Below are positions 1 through 8,074 of a stretch of DNA of 64,000 nt, piece after piece (the first letter of the stretch is position 1; every line of letters starts with the position of its first letter). A program made the translations under genes and the position numbers. This stretch comes from Streptomyces flavofungini. GTDB lineage: Bacteria > Actinomycetota > Actinomycetes > Streptomycetales > Streptomycetaceae. Under the pieces are notes generated by a model, which was not told the DNA's origin, searched no databases, and saw nothing but the letters and a program-made list of their open reading frames with translations. The stretch covers positions 1 to 64,000 of the forward strand of contig NZ_BMVR01000001.1 in NCBI RefSeq assembly GCF_014650815.1, in the 5' to 3' direction.

Positions 1-1525
1 CCACACCACGCCGGACCAACTCACCCGCCAGCCCACGCACCCGCACATCAAGCTCAGCGAACGTCAGCTCCACACCACCACACACCACCGCCACCGCATC
101 CGGCGACAACTCCACCTGCCGCCCGAACAACTCCGGAACCGTCAACTCCGGCCCCACCACAGCCGTCTCATTGAACCCAGCCAGCGCCACCACCTCATCC
201 GCCACCAACACATCCACCGAACCCACCAACAACCCCGGGTCGGCGGTGAACTGGCGCAGGATGGAGAGGAAACGCTTCCCCATGGACTCGATGGTGGAGC
301 GGTCGAACAGGTCGGCCGCGTACTCCAGGACGCATCGCATCCGCTGCCCCGCGGTATCCGCGGCGAAGCCGAACTCGAGGTCGAACTTGGCGAACTGCGT
401 CTCCACCGCCTCAAGGCGGGCGTCCAGCCCGGGCAGGCCGAGGTGCACCGTGTCGTCGTCCTGCCAGGTGAACATCACCTGGAACAGCGGGTGGTACGCC
501 GTGGAGCGCTCCGGGTTGAGCAGCTCAACCAGGCGCTCGAACGGGGCGTCCTGGTTGTCGTAGGCACCCAGGGCCTTGTCCCGCACCCGGTCAAGGACCT
601 GCGCCAGTGACGGATTGCCGGACAGGTCGGTCCGCAGCACCCAGGTGTTGACGAAGAATCCCACCAGGTCCGCGAGCGCCTCGTCGTTGCGCCCCGCGAT
701 CGTGGACCCCATGGCCACGTCGTCGCCGGCTCCCAGGTGGTGCAGCAGCACGGCCAGCGCCGACTGCATGACCATCGGCGTGGTCACACCGTGGTCGCCG
801 GCCAGCTTCTCCACCGCGGCCGTGAGGGCGGGGTCGACCTCGAACTCGACCATGCCGCCGCGGTGGCTCGCCACGGCCGGCCGGGGGCGATCGAGGGGCA
901 GCTGCGTCTGCTGCGGCGCCCCCGCCAACTCGCCCTGCCAGTAGTTCAGTTGGGTGGACAGCACACTTTCGGGGTCGTTCTCGTCGCCGAGGAACTCCCG
1001 CTGCCACAGGGCATAGTCGCCGTACTGGACCTCGAGCTCCGGCCAGTCCGGGTCCCCGCCGTCCAGGCGCGCCGTGTAGGCGGCGGCCAGGTCGCGGGCC
1101 AGCGGCACCATCGACTCACCGTCCGCCGCGGTGTGATGCACGATCAGCACCAGCACGTGCTCCTGGGGGCCGCAGCGAAGCAGTCGGGCCCGTACGGGAA
1201 TCTCGGCGCGCAGATCGAAGACGTAGGACGCCGCCTCGGCCACCGCGGCGGGGACGGCGCCGGCAGCCACCTCGGCCACCGGCACCTCCCACCGCAGTTC
1301 GTCGGACGGCACGGGGCGCTGCGCGGGCGTGCCGTCCGCGTCCTCGACGAAGACCGTGCGCAGGCTCTCGTGCCGGACGACGACGTCACGCAGCGCCGAG
1401 GACAGGGCGAGCACATCCAGCTTCCCCGTCAGCCGCACCAGGAACGGGATGTTGTAGATCGCCGACGGTCCCTCGAACCGGTCGAGGAACCAAAGCCGCC
1501 GCTGGGCAAAGGACAGGGGGATCAT
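1..1525 (-). CDS. Nonribosomal peptide synthetase, condensation-adenylation (partial)
   Basis: The gene starts at the ATG whose complement is at 1523-1525 and runs off the left edge, so about 508 residues are visible. It opens with the condensation-domain motif PLSFAQRRLWFLD and carries the catalytic HHTAADG (HHxxxDG) near residue 130. From about residue 440 the C-A linker leads into the first adenylation core (LTFAELD, SPDAVAV). It therefore begins with a C domain and is an elongation subunit that must accept an upstream carrier-bound intermediate, plausibly from the A-KR-PCP protein encoded upstream. It is the last gene seen of the minus-strand biosynthetic operon, 212 bp after the A-KR-PCP gene. 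Codon use changes sharply near 235 (see findings). Substrate specificity cannot be read because the A domain is cut. Confidence 0.93.
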   Translation of the reverse strand, partial: MIPLSFAQRRLWFLDRFEGPSAIYNIPFLVRLTGKLDVLALSSALRDVVVRHESLRTVFVEDADGTPAQRPVPSDELRWEVPVAEVAAGAVPAAVAEAASYVFDLRAEIPVRARLLRCGPQEHVLVLIVHHTAADGESMVPLARDLAAAYTARLDGGDPDWPELEVQYGDYALWQREFLGDENDPESVLSTQLNYWQGELAGAPQQTQLPLDRPRPAVASHRGGMVEFEVDPALTAAVEKLAGDHGVTTPMVMQSALAVLLHHLGAGDDVAMGSTIAGRNDEALADLVGFFVNTWVLRTDLSGNPSLAQVLDRVRDKALGAYDNQDAPFERLVELLNPERSTAYHPLFQVMFTWQDDDTVHLGLPGLDARLEAVETQFAKFDLEFGFAADTAGQRMRCVLEYAADLFDRSTIESMGKRFLSILRQFTADPGLLVGSVDVLVADEVVALAGFNETAVVGPELTVPELFGRQVELSPDAVAVVCGGVELTFAELDVRVRGLAGELVRRGV

Positions 1526-1737
1526 TTCGCGACTACTCCTCGATCAGTCGTCCGGCGGAAGCGGACGAATCACATCGCGCTGCGTTCGAATCTTCGTTTT
1601 ATGGGGGCTGAACGGAAATCCCGTTCACCGAAGCAGAACTGGGCAGCAATATGCCCAGCGCGACGCTCTCCCCCGAATACTTCCGATGCTTCATCCCTGC
1701 ACCGCACAGCGTCAAGCTGTTTATGTGGCGCCGTGGT
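1526..1737 (-). promoter_or_regulatory. Leader of NRPS gene with two hairpins
   Basis: This 212-bp non-coding gap is the only real break in the biosynthetic operon, whose other junctions overlap by 4 nt. It contains two perfect 7-bp inverted repeats in tandem: TGAACGG/CCGTTCA at 1609-1627 and CTGGGCA/TGCCCAG at 1639-1658. Neither is followed by a clear U-tract. A separate NRPS promoter or an attenuator is possible; which one is inference. Confidence 0.45.
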
Positions 1738-4700
1738 TCACGTTCCCGGTCCGTGCCGCAGGACGGATTCCGCCATCCCGGCCACGGTGGGATTCTCAAA
1801 GAGTTCCTGCGTGGTGACCCGTACGGCCAGATCCTGGTCGACCATCGCCAGGAGCCGGGTCGCGCGCAACGAATTGCCGCCGAGTTCGAAGAACGACTCG
1901 TCCCGGCCGAGGACCGGGCGGTTGAGGGCCTCCGACCAGATGGCGGCGAGCTGCCGCTCCAGGTCCGTGGCCGGCGCCTCCACTGCGCGCTTCACCCTGC
2001 CGGGAACGGCTTCCAGCAGCAACTGGGCGACGTCGGCGGCGCCCGTGGCGTCCCGTGGGATGAGCGGCGTCTCGATCAGCCGTACCGGCACCGGACAGTC
2101 GCGGACGCTCGCGGCGACGGCCTCCCGGACAGCTGCCTGGTCGACGCCGTCCCCTGTATAGGCGAGGACGACTTCGCTGACCCGGAGCTGATCCGGCATC
2201 AATTCCTCGACCATCGCCGGGTTCGCGAGATCGAGGCCGATGATCAGAGAGTGGTGGGGCATGGTGAGCGTGTCAAGGAACAACTGCAGTCCCCCGGCGG
2301 GCTCGATGATACGGAATCCACGACTGCGCGCCGCCGCGGTCGACTGACCGCGGTTCATCCCGATTCCGGTCCACATGCTCCAGGCGAGATACCGAACCGT
2401 GCGGCGGCGCTCATGGTGCCAGTAATCGGCGAACCCGGAAAGGAAACTGTTCGCCGCGGCATAGGCGCCGAACGAATGGCCACCGAATTCCGCCGTGACC
2501 GAACCGAAGAGCACGAGCGACGCGTCCTGCCGGGTTTCGAGCACGGTCGCGATGGCCAGGGTGCCGTCGACCTTCGCACTGTACTGCTCGGCGTAGGTCG
2601 CCATGGTCTCGTTGACCACGGTGTGCGCATCGGACTCGGCCCACTGGGCGGTCGGGTCCGAGCCCGCCAGATGCAGCACGCCGTCGAGCGGACGGCCCCA
2701 GCGCTCCTCCGCCGACGTCACCGCCGCCGCCAGTGCCTGCGCGTCGGCGACGTCGAGCTGTTCGTAGACGACCTCGCCGAGTCCGGTCAGCTCGGACAGC
2801 CGGTCGGCCTTCTCGCCGTCCGCGGCCGAACGGCCCACGAGCAGCAGGCGGGCGCCGTACCCGGCGACGAGGTAGGCGGCCACGTCGTGCGCGATGCCGC
2901 CCAGGCCGCCGGTGACCAGATAGAGACCGCCCGCGATCACGGGCGGACCCGTCATGCCCGGGTCGGCGTCGTCGGCGTCGGTCGGCAGCAGCCGCGGCTG
3001 CCACCGCTTGCCCTGCCGTACGGCGACGATCCCGCTGTGGCCCCGGTCGGCGAGCTCGGCACGGAGTGCGTCCCCCCAGCCGGGGCGGTCCGCGGGCAGG
3101 TCGACCTGCCTGATCGTCAGCTTCGCGGCCTCGCTGACCGCGGTCCGCACGAGGCCGAGCAGGGCGCAGGTGCCGAGGTCGACGCGGTCGCCGTCCAGGA
3201 CGTGCACCGCCCCCGAGGTCAGGACGAGCACCGACGGCTGGCCGTACGCGCCGTCCGCGAGCACCCCGAGCAGCGCGGACAGTTCCGCGGTCGCGTCGGT
3301 GAGCCGGGCGGCGGGGTCGCCTCCGCGCGTCAGCGGCCGGGCGAACACCACCGTGGCGAGCGGACCGTGCTCGGCGGTGACGGCCTTGAACAGCCGGTGC
3401 AGTTCGGCTCGGTCGGCCGACGGGACCCGGAACCTGCCCGCCTCGTCCTCGCCGTACTCCTCGCCCTCGCGGACGGTGACGACCTGCCCGTCGAGCGGGA
3501 GGTGCGCCAGCTCCTCGTCCTCGCCGAAGACGAGGCGCACCCCGGCTCCGTCGTCGGCGGACCCGGCGTAGGGGAGCTGCGCCCACTGCCGCCGGACGAA
3601 CCAGCCCTCCGGCTGCTGCTCCTCCGCGCCGGATCCGGCCACGCGGTCGGCGAAGGAGCCCGCACGCAGTTCGTTGGCCAGGGCCGCCCGCTGGACCTTC
3701 CCGCTGCCCGTCTTCGGGAACTCGGCCTCGGTGACCGGGATGAGCAGGTCCGGAGCGAGTCCGGACTCGCGCACCAGGACGGCGCGCATCTCTTCCGTGG
3801 TCTTGGCCAGGCGGTCCGGGTCCCAGTTCTGCGGTACGAAGAAGATCACCAGCTGGTCGCTGTCGGCACCCGGCTCCCGCACGCCGACCGCGCCGACGAA
3901 GGTGACCCGTACGTTGTCGATCTGTTCGACGACGTTCTCCAGCTCGTGCGCCATGTAGTTGATGCCGCGCACGATGATCTGGTCCTTGATCCGCCCCGCG
4001 ATCACGACCTCGCCGTCCGTCACGAACGCGGAGTCGCCGGTGCGGAACCAGCCGTCCTCGTCGAACGACTCACGGTTGGCCTCGTCGTTGGCGAAGTAGC
4101 CGTGCATCATCGTGCGGCCGCGGATGCGCATCTCCCCCATGCTGCCTTCGGGCAGCACCGAGCCGTCCTCGTCCACGACGCGGATCTGGACCCCGGGGAT
4201 CGGCTCTCCGACCTTGGAGAGGACGACGGCCCCGTCCGCCGCCGGATCGACGTAGCGGATGGTCGTGTTGAGCGAGGCCGGGTCGATGGCGACGGTGCCG
4301 GCGGCCCGGTCGTCCCGGCTCTGCCGGCTGTAGGTCACGGCGGTGCACGTCTCGGACATGCCGAACGCCGGGACCATGGCGTCGGCGGGCAGCCCGTAGG
4401 GAGCGAGCAGCTCCAGGAAGCGATGGCTCGTGCCCGCGATCACCGGCTCGGCGCCGTTGATGATCTCGCGCAACGAGGAGAGGTCCCAGGAGCGTTCGGC
4501 GTGCTGGTCGGCGAGTTCGTTGACCATGGCGAACGCGAAGTTCGGGGCCCAGGTGGTGGTCACCCGGTACCGGTCGACCCAGTCCAGCCAGAGCAGCGGG
4601 TCGGTGAGGAAGTGGGAGATCTTGGCGTTGACGTGCATGCAGCGCAGGAACATGTCACGGACGTTGTAGTGCACGACCGTGACGTGGTCGAACGGCATCC

Positions 4701-5556
4701 AGATCAGGCTCACGTCGTCACCGGTGAGGCCGAGGTACTGGATGGCGGACAGCGAACGGTCCACCACGCTCGCGTTGGTGTGCTGCACGCACTTGGGCAC
4801 GCCGGTGCTGCCGGAGGTGAGCAGGTTGAGCACCGGAGAGTCCCGCTTCGCCGGGAACCAGTCGCTGTCCGGCGGGCACGTGGCCAGCTCCTCGACGGTG
4901 AGGATCCGTACGTCCGGCTCGTCCCAGAGTTCCCGCACCCCGGCGAGCGGTGCCGCGGTGGCGGCGTCGGTGACGAGCACCGGGCGGCCGAGCAGGTCCC
5001 AGGCGTTGCGCAGCTTGCGGTTGACCTCGTTCGGTGTCGCGTACGTCGTGGCGACGGCCACCGGGGTCGGCACGAAACCGCCGAGCACACAGGCCCAGAA
5101 CGTCGTGAGGTAGCCCCGGTTGTCGTCGAAGACGAACAGCGCGGGGTCGCCGGGGCGCAGCCCGGCCGCCCGCAGCCCCGCCAGCACGCGCTCGGCTTCG
5201 GCGAGGAGCTCGGGGTAGGTCTGCAGTACGTCCTCGTTGCCCCGGGTGACGTAGATCGTGCCCTTGTCCGTGGCCAGCTCGGCGGCCGCGCGCAGCGCTT
5301 CCTGGAGCGTGGCGGGCGCGCCGTCCGGGATGTGCAGGGGGCCGCCGTCGAGGTCGGCCAGGGGCCGGTCCGTGGCGTCGGCCTCGACCGGGCCGGTCGC
5401 CTGCGGGGCGGCGGGGGCGGAGGCGGGGGCGGTGGGGGTCACGGCGCGTACGCCCTTGCGGGCCACGGCGATCGCGTCGCCGACGCCGGGGACGCCCTTG
5501 GCCGCGGCGGTGATCTCGTCGAGAACGGCTGAGCCGAGCAGGTCCGCGGCGGTCAT
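1738..5556 (-). CDS. A-KR-PCP loading/initiation NRPS protein
   Basis: A 1272-residue protein. Residues about 1-90 are an Ala-rich, possibly docking segment. About 95-650 form an acyl-AMP-ligase-like adenylation domain with the phosphate loop LTSGSTGVPK, GMSETCTA and GWFRTGDSA. About 830-1130 form a ketoreductase with TGGLGGIA for NADPH and FGS...GAYAAAN for catalysis. The end is a carrier domain with FELGGNSLRATRLL, whose serine takes phosphopantetheine. The adenylation domain resembles the fatty-acyl-AMP-ligase branch more than amino-acid A domains. By architecture it should load an alpha-keto or related acid and reduce it on the carrier, giving a hydroxy-acid starter; the substrate is inference. 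Its start overlaps the stop of the thioesterase gene by 4 nt. Confidence 0.88.
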   Translation of the reverse strand: MTAADLLGSAVLDEITAAAKGVPGVGDAIAVARKGVRAVTPTAPASAPAAPQATGPVEADATDRPLADLDGGPLHIPDGAPATLQEALRAAAELATDKGTIYVTRGNEDVLQTYPELLAEAERVLAGLRAAGLRPGDPALFVFDDNRGYLTTFWACVLGGFVPTPVAVATTYATPNEVNRKLRNAWDLLGRPVLVTDAATAAPLAGVRELWDEPDVRILTVEELATCPPDSDWFPAKRDSPVLNLLTSGSTGVPKCVQHTNASVVDRSLSAIQYLGLTGDDVSLIWMPFDHVTVVHYNVRDMFLRCMHVNAKISHFLTDPLLWLDWVDRYRVTTTWAPNFAFAMVNELADQHAERSWDLSSLREIINGAEPVIAGTSHRFLELLAPYGLPADAMVPAFGMSETCTAVTYSRQSRDDRAAGTVAIDPASLNTTIRYVDPAADGAVVLSKVGEPIPGVQIRVVDEDGSVLPEGSMGEMRIRGRTMMHGYFANDEANRESFDEDGWFRTGDSAFVTDGEVVIAGRIKDQIIVRGINYMAHELENVVEQIDNVRVTFVGAVGVREPGADSDQLVIFFVPQNWDPDRLAKTTEEMRAVLVRESGLAPDLLIPVTEAEFPKTGSGKVQRAALANELRAGSFADRVAGSGAEEQQPEGWFVRRQWAQLPYAGSADDGAGVRLVFGEDEELAHLPLDGQVVTVREGEEYGEDEAGRFRVPSADRAELHRLFKAVTAEHGPLATVVFARPLTRGGDPAARLTDATAELSALLGVLADGAYGQPSVLVLTSGAVHVLDGDRVDLGTCALLGLVRTAVSEAAKLTIRQVDLPADRPGWGDALRAELADRGHSGIVAVRQGKRWQPRLLPTDADDADPGMTGPPVIAGGLYLVTGGLGGIAHDVAAYLVAGYGARLLLVGRSAADGEKADRLSELTGLGEVVYEQLDVADAQALAAAVTSAEERWGRPLDGVLHLAGSDPTAQWAESDAHTVVNETMATYAEQYSAKVDGTLAIATVLETRQDASLVLFGSVTAEFGGHSFGAYAAANSFLSGFADYWHHERRRTVRYLAWSMWTGIGMNRGQSTAAARSRGFRIIEPAGGLQLFLDTLTMPHHSLIIGLDLANPAMVEELMPDQLRVSEVVLAYTGDGVDQAAVREAVAASVRDCPVPVRLIETPLIPRDATGAADVAQLLLEAVPGRVKRAVEAPATDLERQLAAIWSEALNRPVLGRDESFFELGGNSLRATRLLAMVDQDLAVRVTTQELFENPTVAGMAESVLRHGPGT

Positions 5557-6335
5557 GCGGCGCTCCCGCTCCGTGCGGATTCCAGCATCTTCGAGCCGAT
5601 GAACGACACCACTTCGGCGGCTTTCTCCAGGAAGTAGAAATGGCCGCCCGCATATATTCGTTCGCTGAACTGGGCGTTCGTGTGCTGGCGCCAGCGCCGG
5701 ACGGAATGAAGCGGTGCCTGCGGGTCCGCATCGCTGCCGAGCGCGGTGATCAGGCAGTCGAGAGGCTCCTCCGACTTCACCTGGTGTCGCTCCCAGAGCC
5801 CGAAGTCGGCCCGGAGGACTTCCAGGAGAACACTCATGACGAATTCATCCGCAGCGATTTCGGGGTCGATCCCGCCGAGTTCGAGCACCGCGTTGCTGAA
5901 TTCTTCGTCGGAGAGCTCGTGCAGCTGCCTGATCCCGGTCACGTCCGGGGCCGCGCGTCCGGAAAGGAAAAGCTGTTCCGGGCCGCGCCGGCCCCGCGCG
6001 CGCAGCGCGGTCGTCAGTTCGTAGGCGAGTGCCGCGCCGCAGGAATGACCGAAGAAGGAGAACGAACCATCCATAACCGGGCGAAGGGCATGGGTGAGCG
6101 CGTTGACGAGCGGGCCGACCTCGGTGAACGGCTGCTCGGCGATGCGGTTCTGACGGCCCGGCAGCTGGACTGCCACCAACTCGATCTCCGGCGGCAGCCA
6201 GCGGACCCAGTCGGCGTAGGCGGCCGCGCCGGCGCCCGCGTGCGGGAAGCAGATCAACCGGTGCGTGTGTCCTGGTTGTTTCGCGCGCCAGATGTACGGG
6301 GTCTCGGGGACAAGTTCCCTGGTCTGTACGGTCAT
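5553..6335 (-). CDS. Type II thioesterase
   Basis: A 260-residue alpha/beta hydrolase of the stand-alone editing thioesterase family that removes mis-loaded groups from carrier domains. It shows LICFPHAGAGAAAY near the N terminus, the nucleophile motif GHSCGA, the acid in ALGSDADPQ and the catalytic histidine in YAGGHFYFL, all in the usual order. It is the first gene of the left-going biosynthetic operon and overlaps the A-KR-PCP gene by 4 nt, implying translational coupling. One of the three 18-bp palindromes lies about 25 bp upstream of its ATG, where a bound protein would block transcription. Confidence 0.93.
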   Translation of the reverse strand: MTVQTRELVPETPYIWRAKQPGHTHRLICFPHAGAGAAAYADWVRWLPPEIELVAVQLPGRQNRIAEQPFTEVGPLVNALTHALRPVMDGSFSFFGHSCGAALAYELTTALRARGRRGPEQLFLSGRAAPDVTGIRQLHELSDEEFSNAVLELGGIDPEIAADEFVMSVLLEVLRADFGLWERHQVKSEEPLDCLITALGSDADPQAPLHSVRRWRQHTNAQFSERIYAGGHFYFLEKAAEVVSFIGSKMLESARSGSAA

Positions 6336-6360
6336 CTGCAGGCAACTCCATGCTCGACGT

Positions 6361-6378
6361 TGTCCCGTCGACAGGACA
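6361..6378. promoter_or_regulatory. 18-bp palindrome, site 1
   Basis: TGTCCCGTCGACAGGACA is a near-perfect palindrome with one half-site mismatch, placed 25 bp upstream of the thioesterase ATG. It is the best member of a three-site family in this cluster, with sites at 6551 and 13620. A dimeric repressor operator is inferred. Confidence 0.6.
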
Positions 6379-6550
6379 GCGGAATGTCTTGTGGATCACC
6401 GGGGCACGGGCGCACGACGCTGTCACTGACCGCCGTCGGCTTCACCAGCCCAACCACCCGTATTGGCCAGGCGGTCTATTAAATCCGGCCACCACATAAC
6501 CATCGCACTCACATCGAGCGCAAGGTATCCGCTGCCCCCGCAGAGCAACC

Positions 6551-6568
6551 TGTCCGGCCGACAGGACA
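6551..6568. promoter_or_regulatory. 18-bp palindrome, site 2
   Basis: TGTCCGGCCGACAGGACA shares its right nine bases exactly with site 1 and differs at two positions on the left. It lies about 190 bp upstream of the SARP start and 215 bp upstream of the thioesterase start, so it could serve either divergent promoter. Confidence 0.55.
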
Positions 6569-6759
6569 GGAATGGATTGCGGAGAGAAGCATGACGTAAT
6601 AGGAATCCGCTTGACGGTTGGACGTCCGGCCCCTCCAGTGATCCATGAGCAGCCGGACCGATACGGCTGCGCGTTCCCGGACTCTGGACACAAGCAAATT
6701 GGTGGGGTTGTGTCGGGTGCACGCGTGTTGAATCCCACCGAGAATCTGTGAGGCTTTCG

Positions 6760-7527
6760 ATGGAATACCGCATTCTCGGCCCCGTGGACATACAGGACGG
6801 CGGCCTCGCGGTGCCGCTGGATGGGGCAAAACAGCGGACAGTCCTGGCTGCCCTGCTCATCGCCGAGGGCTCACTCGTGTCCGACACGGAACTGAGCAGG
6901 CTCCTGTGGGGGGAACAGCCGCCGGCGACGCATGGCGCCCAGATCTACAATCACGTCTCCCGGTTGCGCAAGACACTCGGCAGCGAGGTCAGCATCACCC
7001 GCTGTTCACCCGGATACCTCATGGAGATCGGCGACGACTCCTTCGATCTCCGCGAGTTCGAGAACCTGGCGATGCGCGGGCAGTCGGCGTTGCTCGCGGG
7101 CCGTTTCGAGGAGGCGAGCCAGCCTCTGCACCTCGCGCTCTCGCTGTGGCGCGGGCCCGCGCTCGCCGACGTCTCGGAGGCACTGGCCCTCACCGAGGGA
7201 CCACGGATCGAGGAGCGCCGGATCTCCGTGGTGGAGAGCAGGATCGAGGCGGACCTCGCGATCGGCAAGCACGCCGAGGTGCTCCCCGAACTGACCAGGC
7301 TCGTCGAGCAGTACCCCTTGCGTGAGCGGTTCCGCGCCCAGCTGATGACCACGCTGTACCGGTGCGACCGCCAGGCCGAGGCGCTGGTGCTGTACGACTG
7401 GAGCAGGAAGATGCTCGTCGAGGAGCTCGGCGTCGAGCCGGGAGCGCTGCTCCGCCAGGTTCATCACGCCATCCTCACCGCCGACCCCAGTCTGCACAGT
7501 CCGTTCGGCCTCCAGCTCGCCCGCTGA
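6760..7527 (+). CDS. SARP-family pathway regulator
   Basis: A 255-residue Streptomyces antibiotic regulatory protein. An OmpR-like winged helix occupies residues about 1-95 (MEYRILGPVDIQDGG; LLWGEQPPATHGAQIYNHVSR) and a bacterial transcriptional activation domain follows to about residue 245 (EERRISVVESRIEADLAIG, ending ELGVEPGALLRQVHHAIL). The length matches small SARPs such as ActII-ORF4 and RedD. I chose the ATG at 6760 because GAGG lies 6 nt upstream and family members begin MEYRILGP; the GTG at 6748 is an alternative. It is the only regulator in the cluster and presumably activates it. It ends 4 bp from the convergent flavin reductase gene. No TTA codon was seen. Confidence 0.92.
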   Translation: MEYRILGPVDIQDGGLAVPLDGAKQRTVLAALLIAEGSLVSDTELSRLLWGEQPPATHGAQIYNHVSRLRKTLGSEVSITRCSPGYLMEIGDDSFDLREFENLAMRGQSALLAGRFEEASQPLHLALSLWRGPALADVSEALALTEGPRIEERRISVVESRIEADLAIGKHAEVLPELTRLVEQYPLRERFRAQLMTTLYRCDRQAEALVLYDWSRKMLVEELGVEPGALLRQVHHAILTADPSLHSPFGLQLAR

Positions 7528-7531
7528 CGCG

Positions 7532-8074
7532 TCAGGCCCGTTGGCCGGCCGACACGTCGGCAGGCGACCACCGGCCGTACGAGCGCAGGCCGTACAGCAA
7601 CGGGCGGCAGGCATCCTGTCCGTGCACGCGCGTCGCCTCGCCGAACACCACCACGTGGTCGCCGACCGATTGCGTCATCGCGACCCGGCAATCCGCGATC
7701 GCGTGCGCGTCATCGGGGAGGTGCGGCCCGGCGGCGTCGACGTCCTGCTCCCAGCGGACGCGCTCGAACCGGTCCGGATCGCCGGACGCGAACAGTTCCG
7801 CGGTGGCCCGCGCGTCCTCGTGGAGCAGGTTCACCGAGAACGCGCCACGTGCCTCGATCGCCGCCAGCGTAGGGCTGCCCGCGCGCAGGCACACCAGCAG
7901 CGTCGGCGGGTCCAGCGAGACGCTGCACACCGACGAACACGTCAGTCCCCACGGCTGTCCGTCGAGGTCGACCCCGGTGACGACGGCCACGCCGGTGGGG
8001 AAGCCGCGCATCATCGCGCGCAACCCCTCGGACGCGGACGCCTCGACCGGGCGGGTGATGCTCAAATCAGTCAT
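7532..8074 (-). CDS. Flavin reductase (halogenase partner)
   Basis: A 180-residue split-barrel FMN-binding protein of the HpaC/SsuE-like NAD(P)H:flavin oxidoreductase family. Typical motifs are RGFPTGVAVVTG, GLTCSSVCSVSLDPPTLLVCL and GAFSVNLLHEDA. FAD-dependent halogenases need free reduced flavin, and such reductases are often encoded in the same cluster. Here the gene is last in the halogenase-antiporter-reductase operon and overlaps the antiporter gene by 4 nt. The role as halogenase partner is inference from context; the enzyme class is clear. Confidence 0.9.
   Translation of the reverse strand: MTDLSITRPVEASASEGLRAMMRGFPTGVAVVTGVDLDGQPWGLTCSSVCSVSLDPPTLLVCLRAGSPTLAAIEARGAFSVNLLHEDARATAELFASGDPDRFERVRWEQDVDAAGPHLPDDAHAIADCRVAMTQSVGDHVVVFGEATRVHGQDACRPLLYGLRSYGRWSPADVSAGQRA

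Larger units (their letters stand above)
6336..6759. promoter_or_regulatory. Divergent promoter region, thioesterase operon and SARP
   Basis: This 424-bp gap separates the left-going biosynthetic operon from the right-going SARP gene. It is less GC-rich than its flanks, holds no credible ORF, and carries palindrome sites 1 and 2. A TTGACG hexamer near 6612 could be a -35 element for the SARP gene. No SARP heptad direct repeat was recognised with confidence. Confidence 0.55.

Noticed and set aside
1651..5532. A 1293-codon open frame on the plus strand opposite the A-KR-PCP gene
   Set aside because: It is the antisense shadow of a high-GC gene: Arg/Gly/Val-rich, no domain, no RBS, while the minus strand shows full A, KR and PCP motifs.
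6748..6759. GTG start for the SARP gene four codons upstream
   Set aside because: The ATG at 6760 has GAGG at correct spacing and matches the conserved family beginning MEYRILGP.
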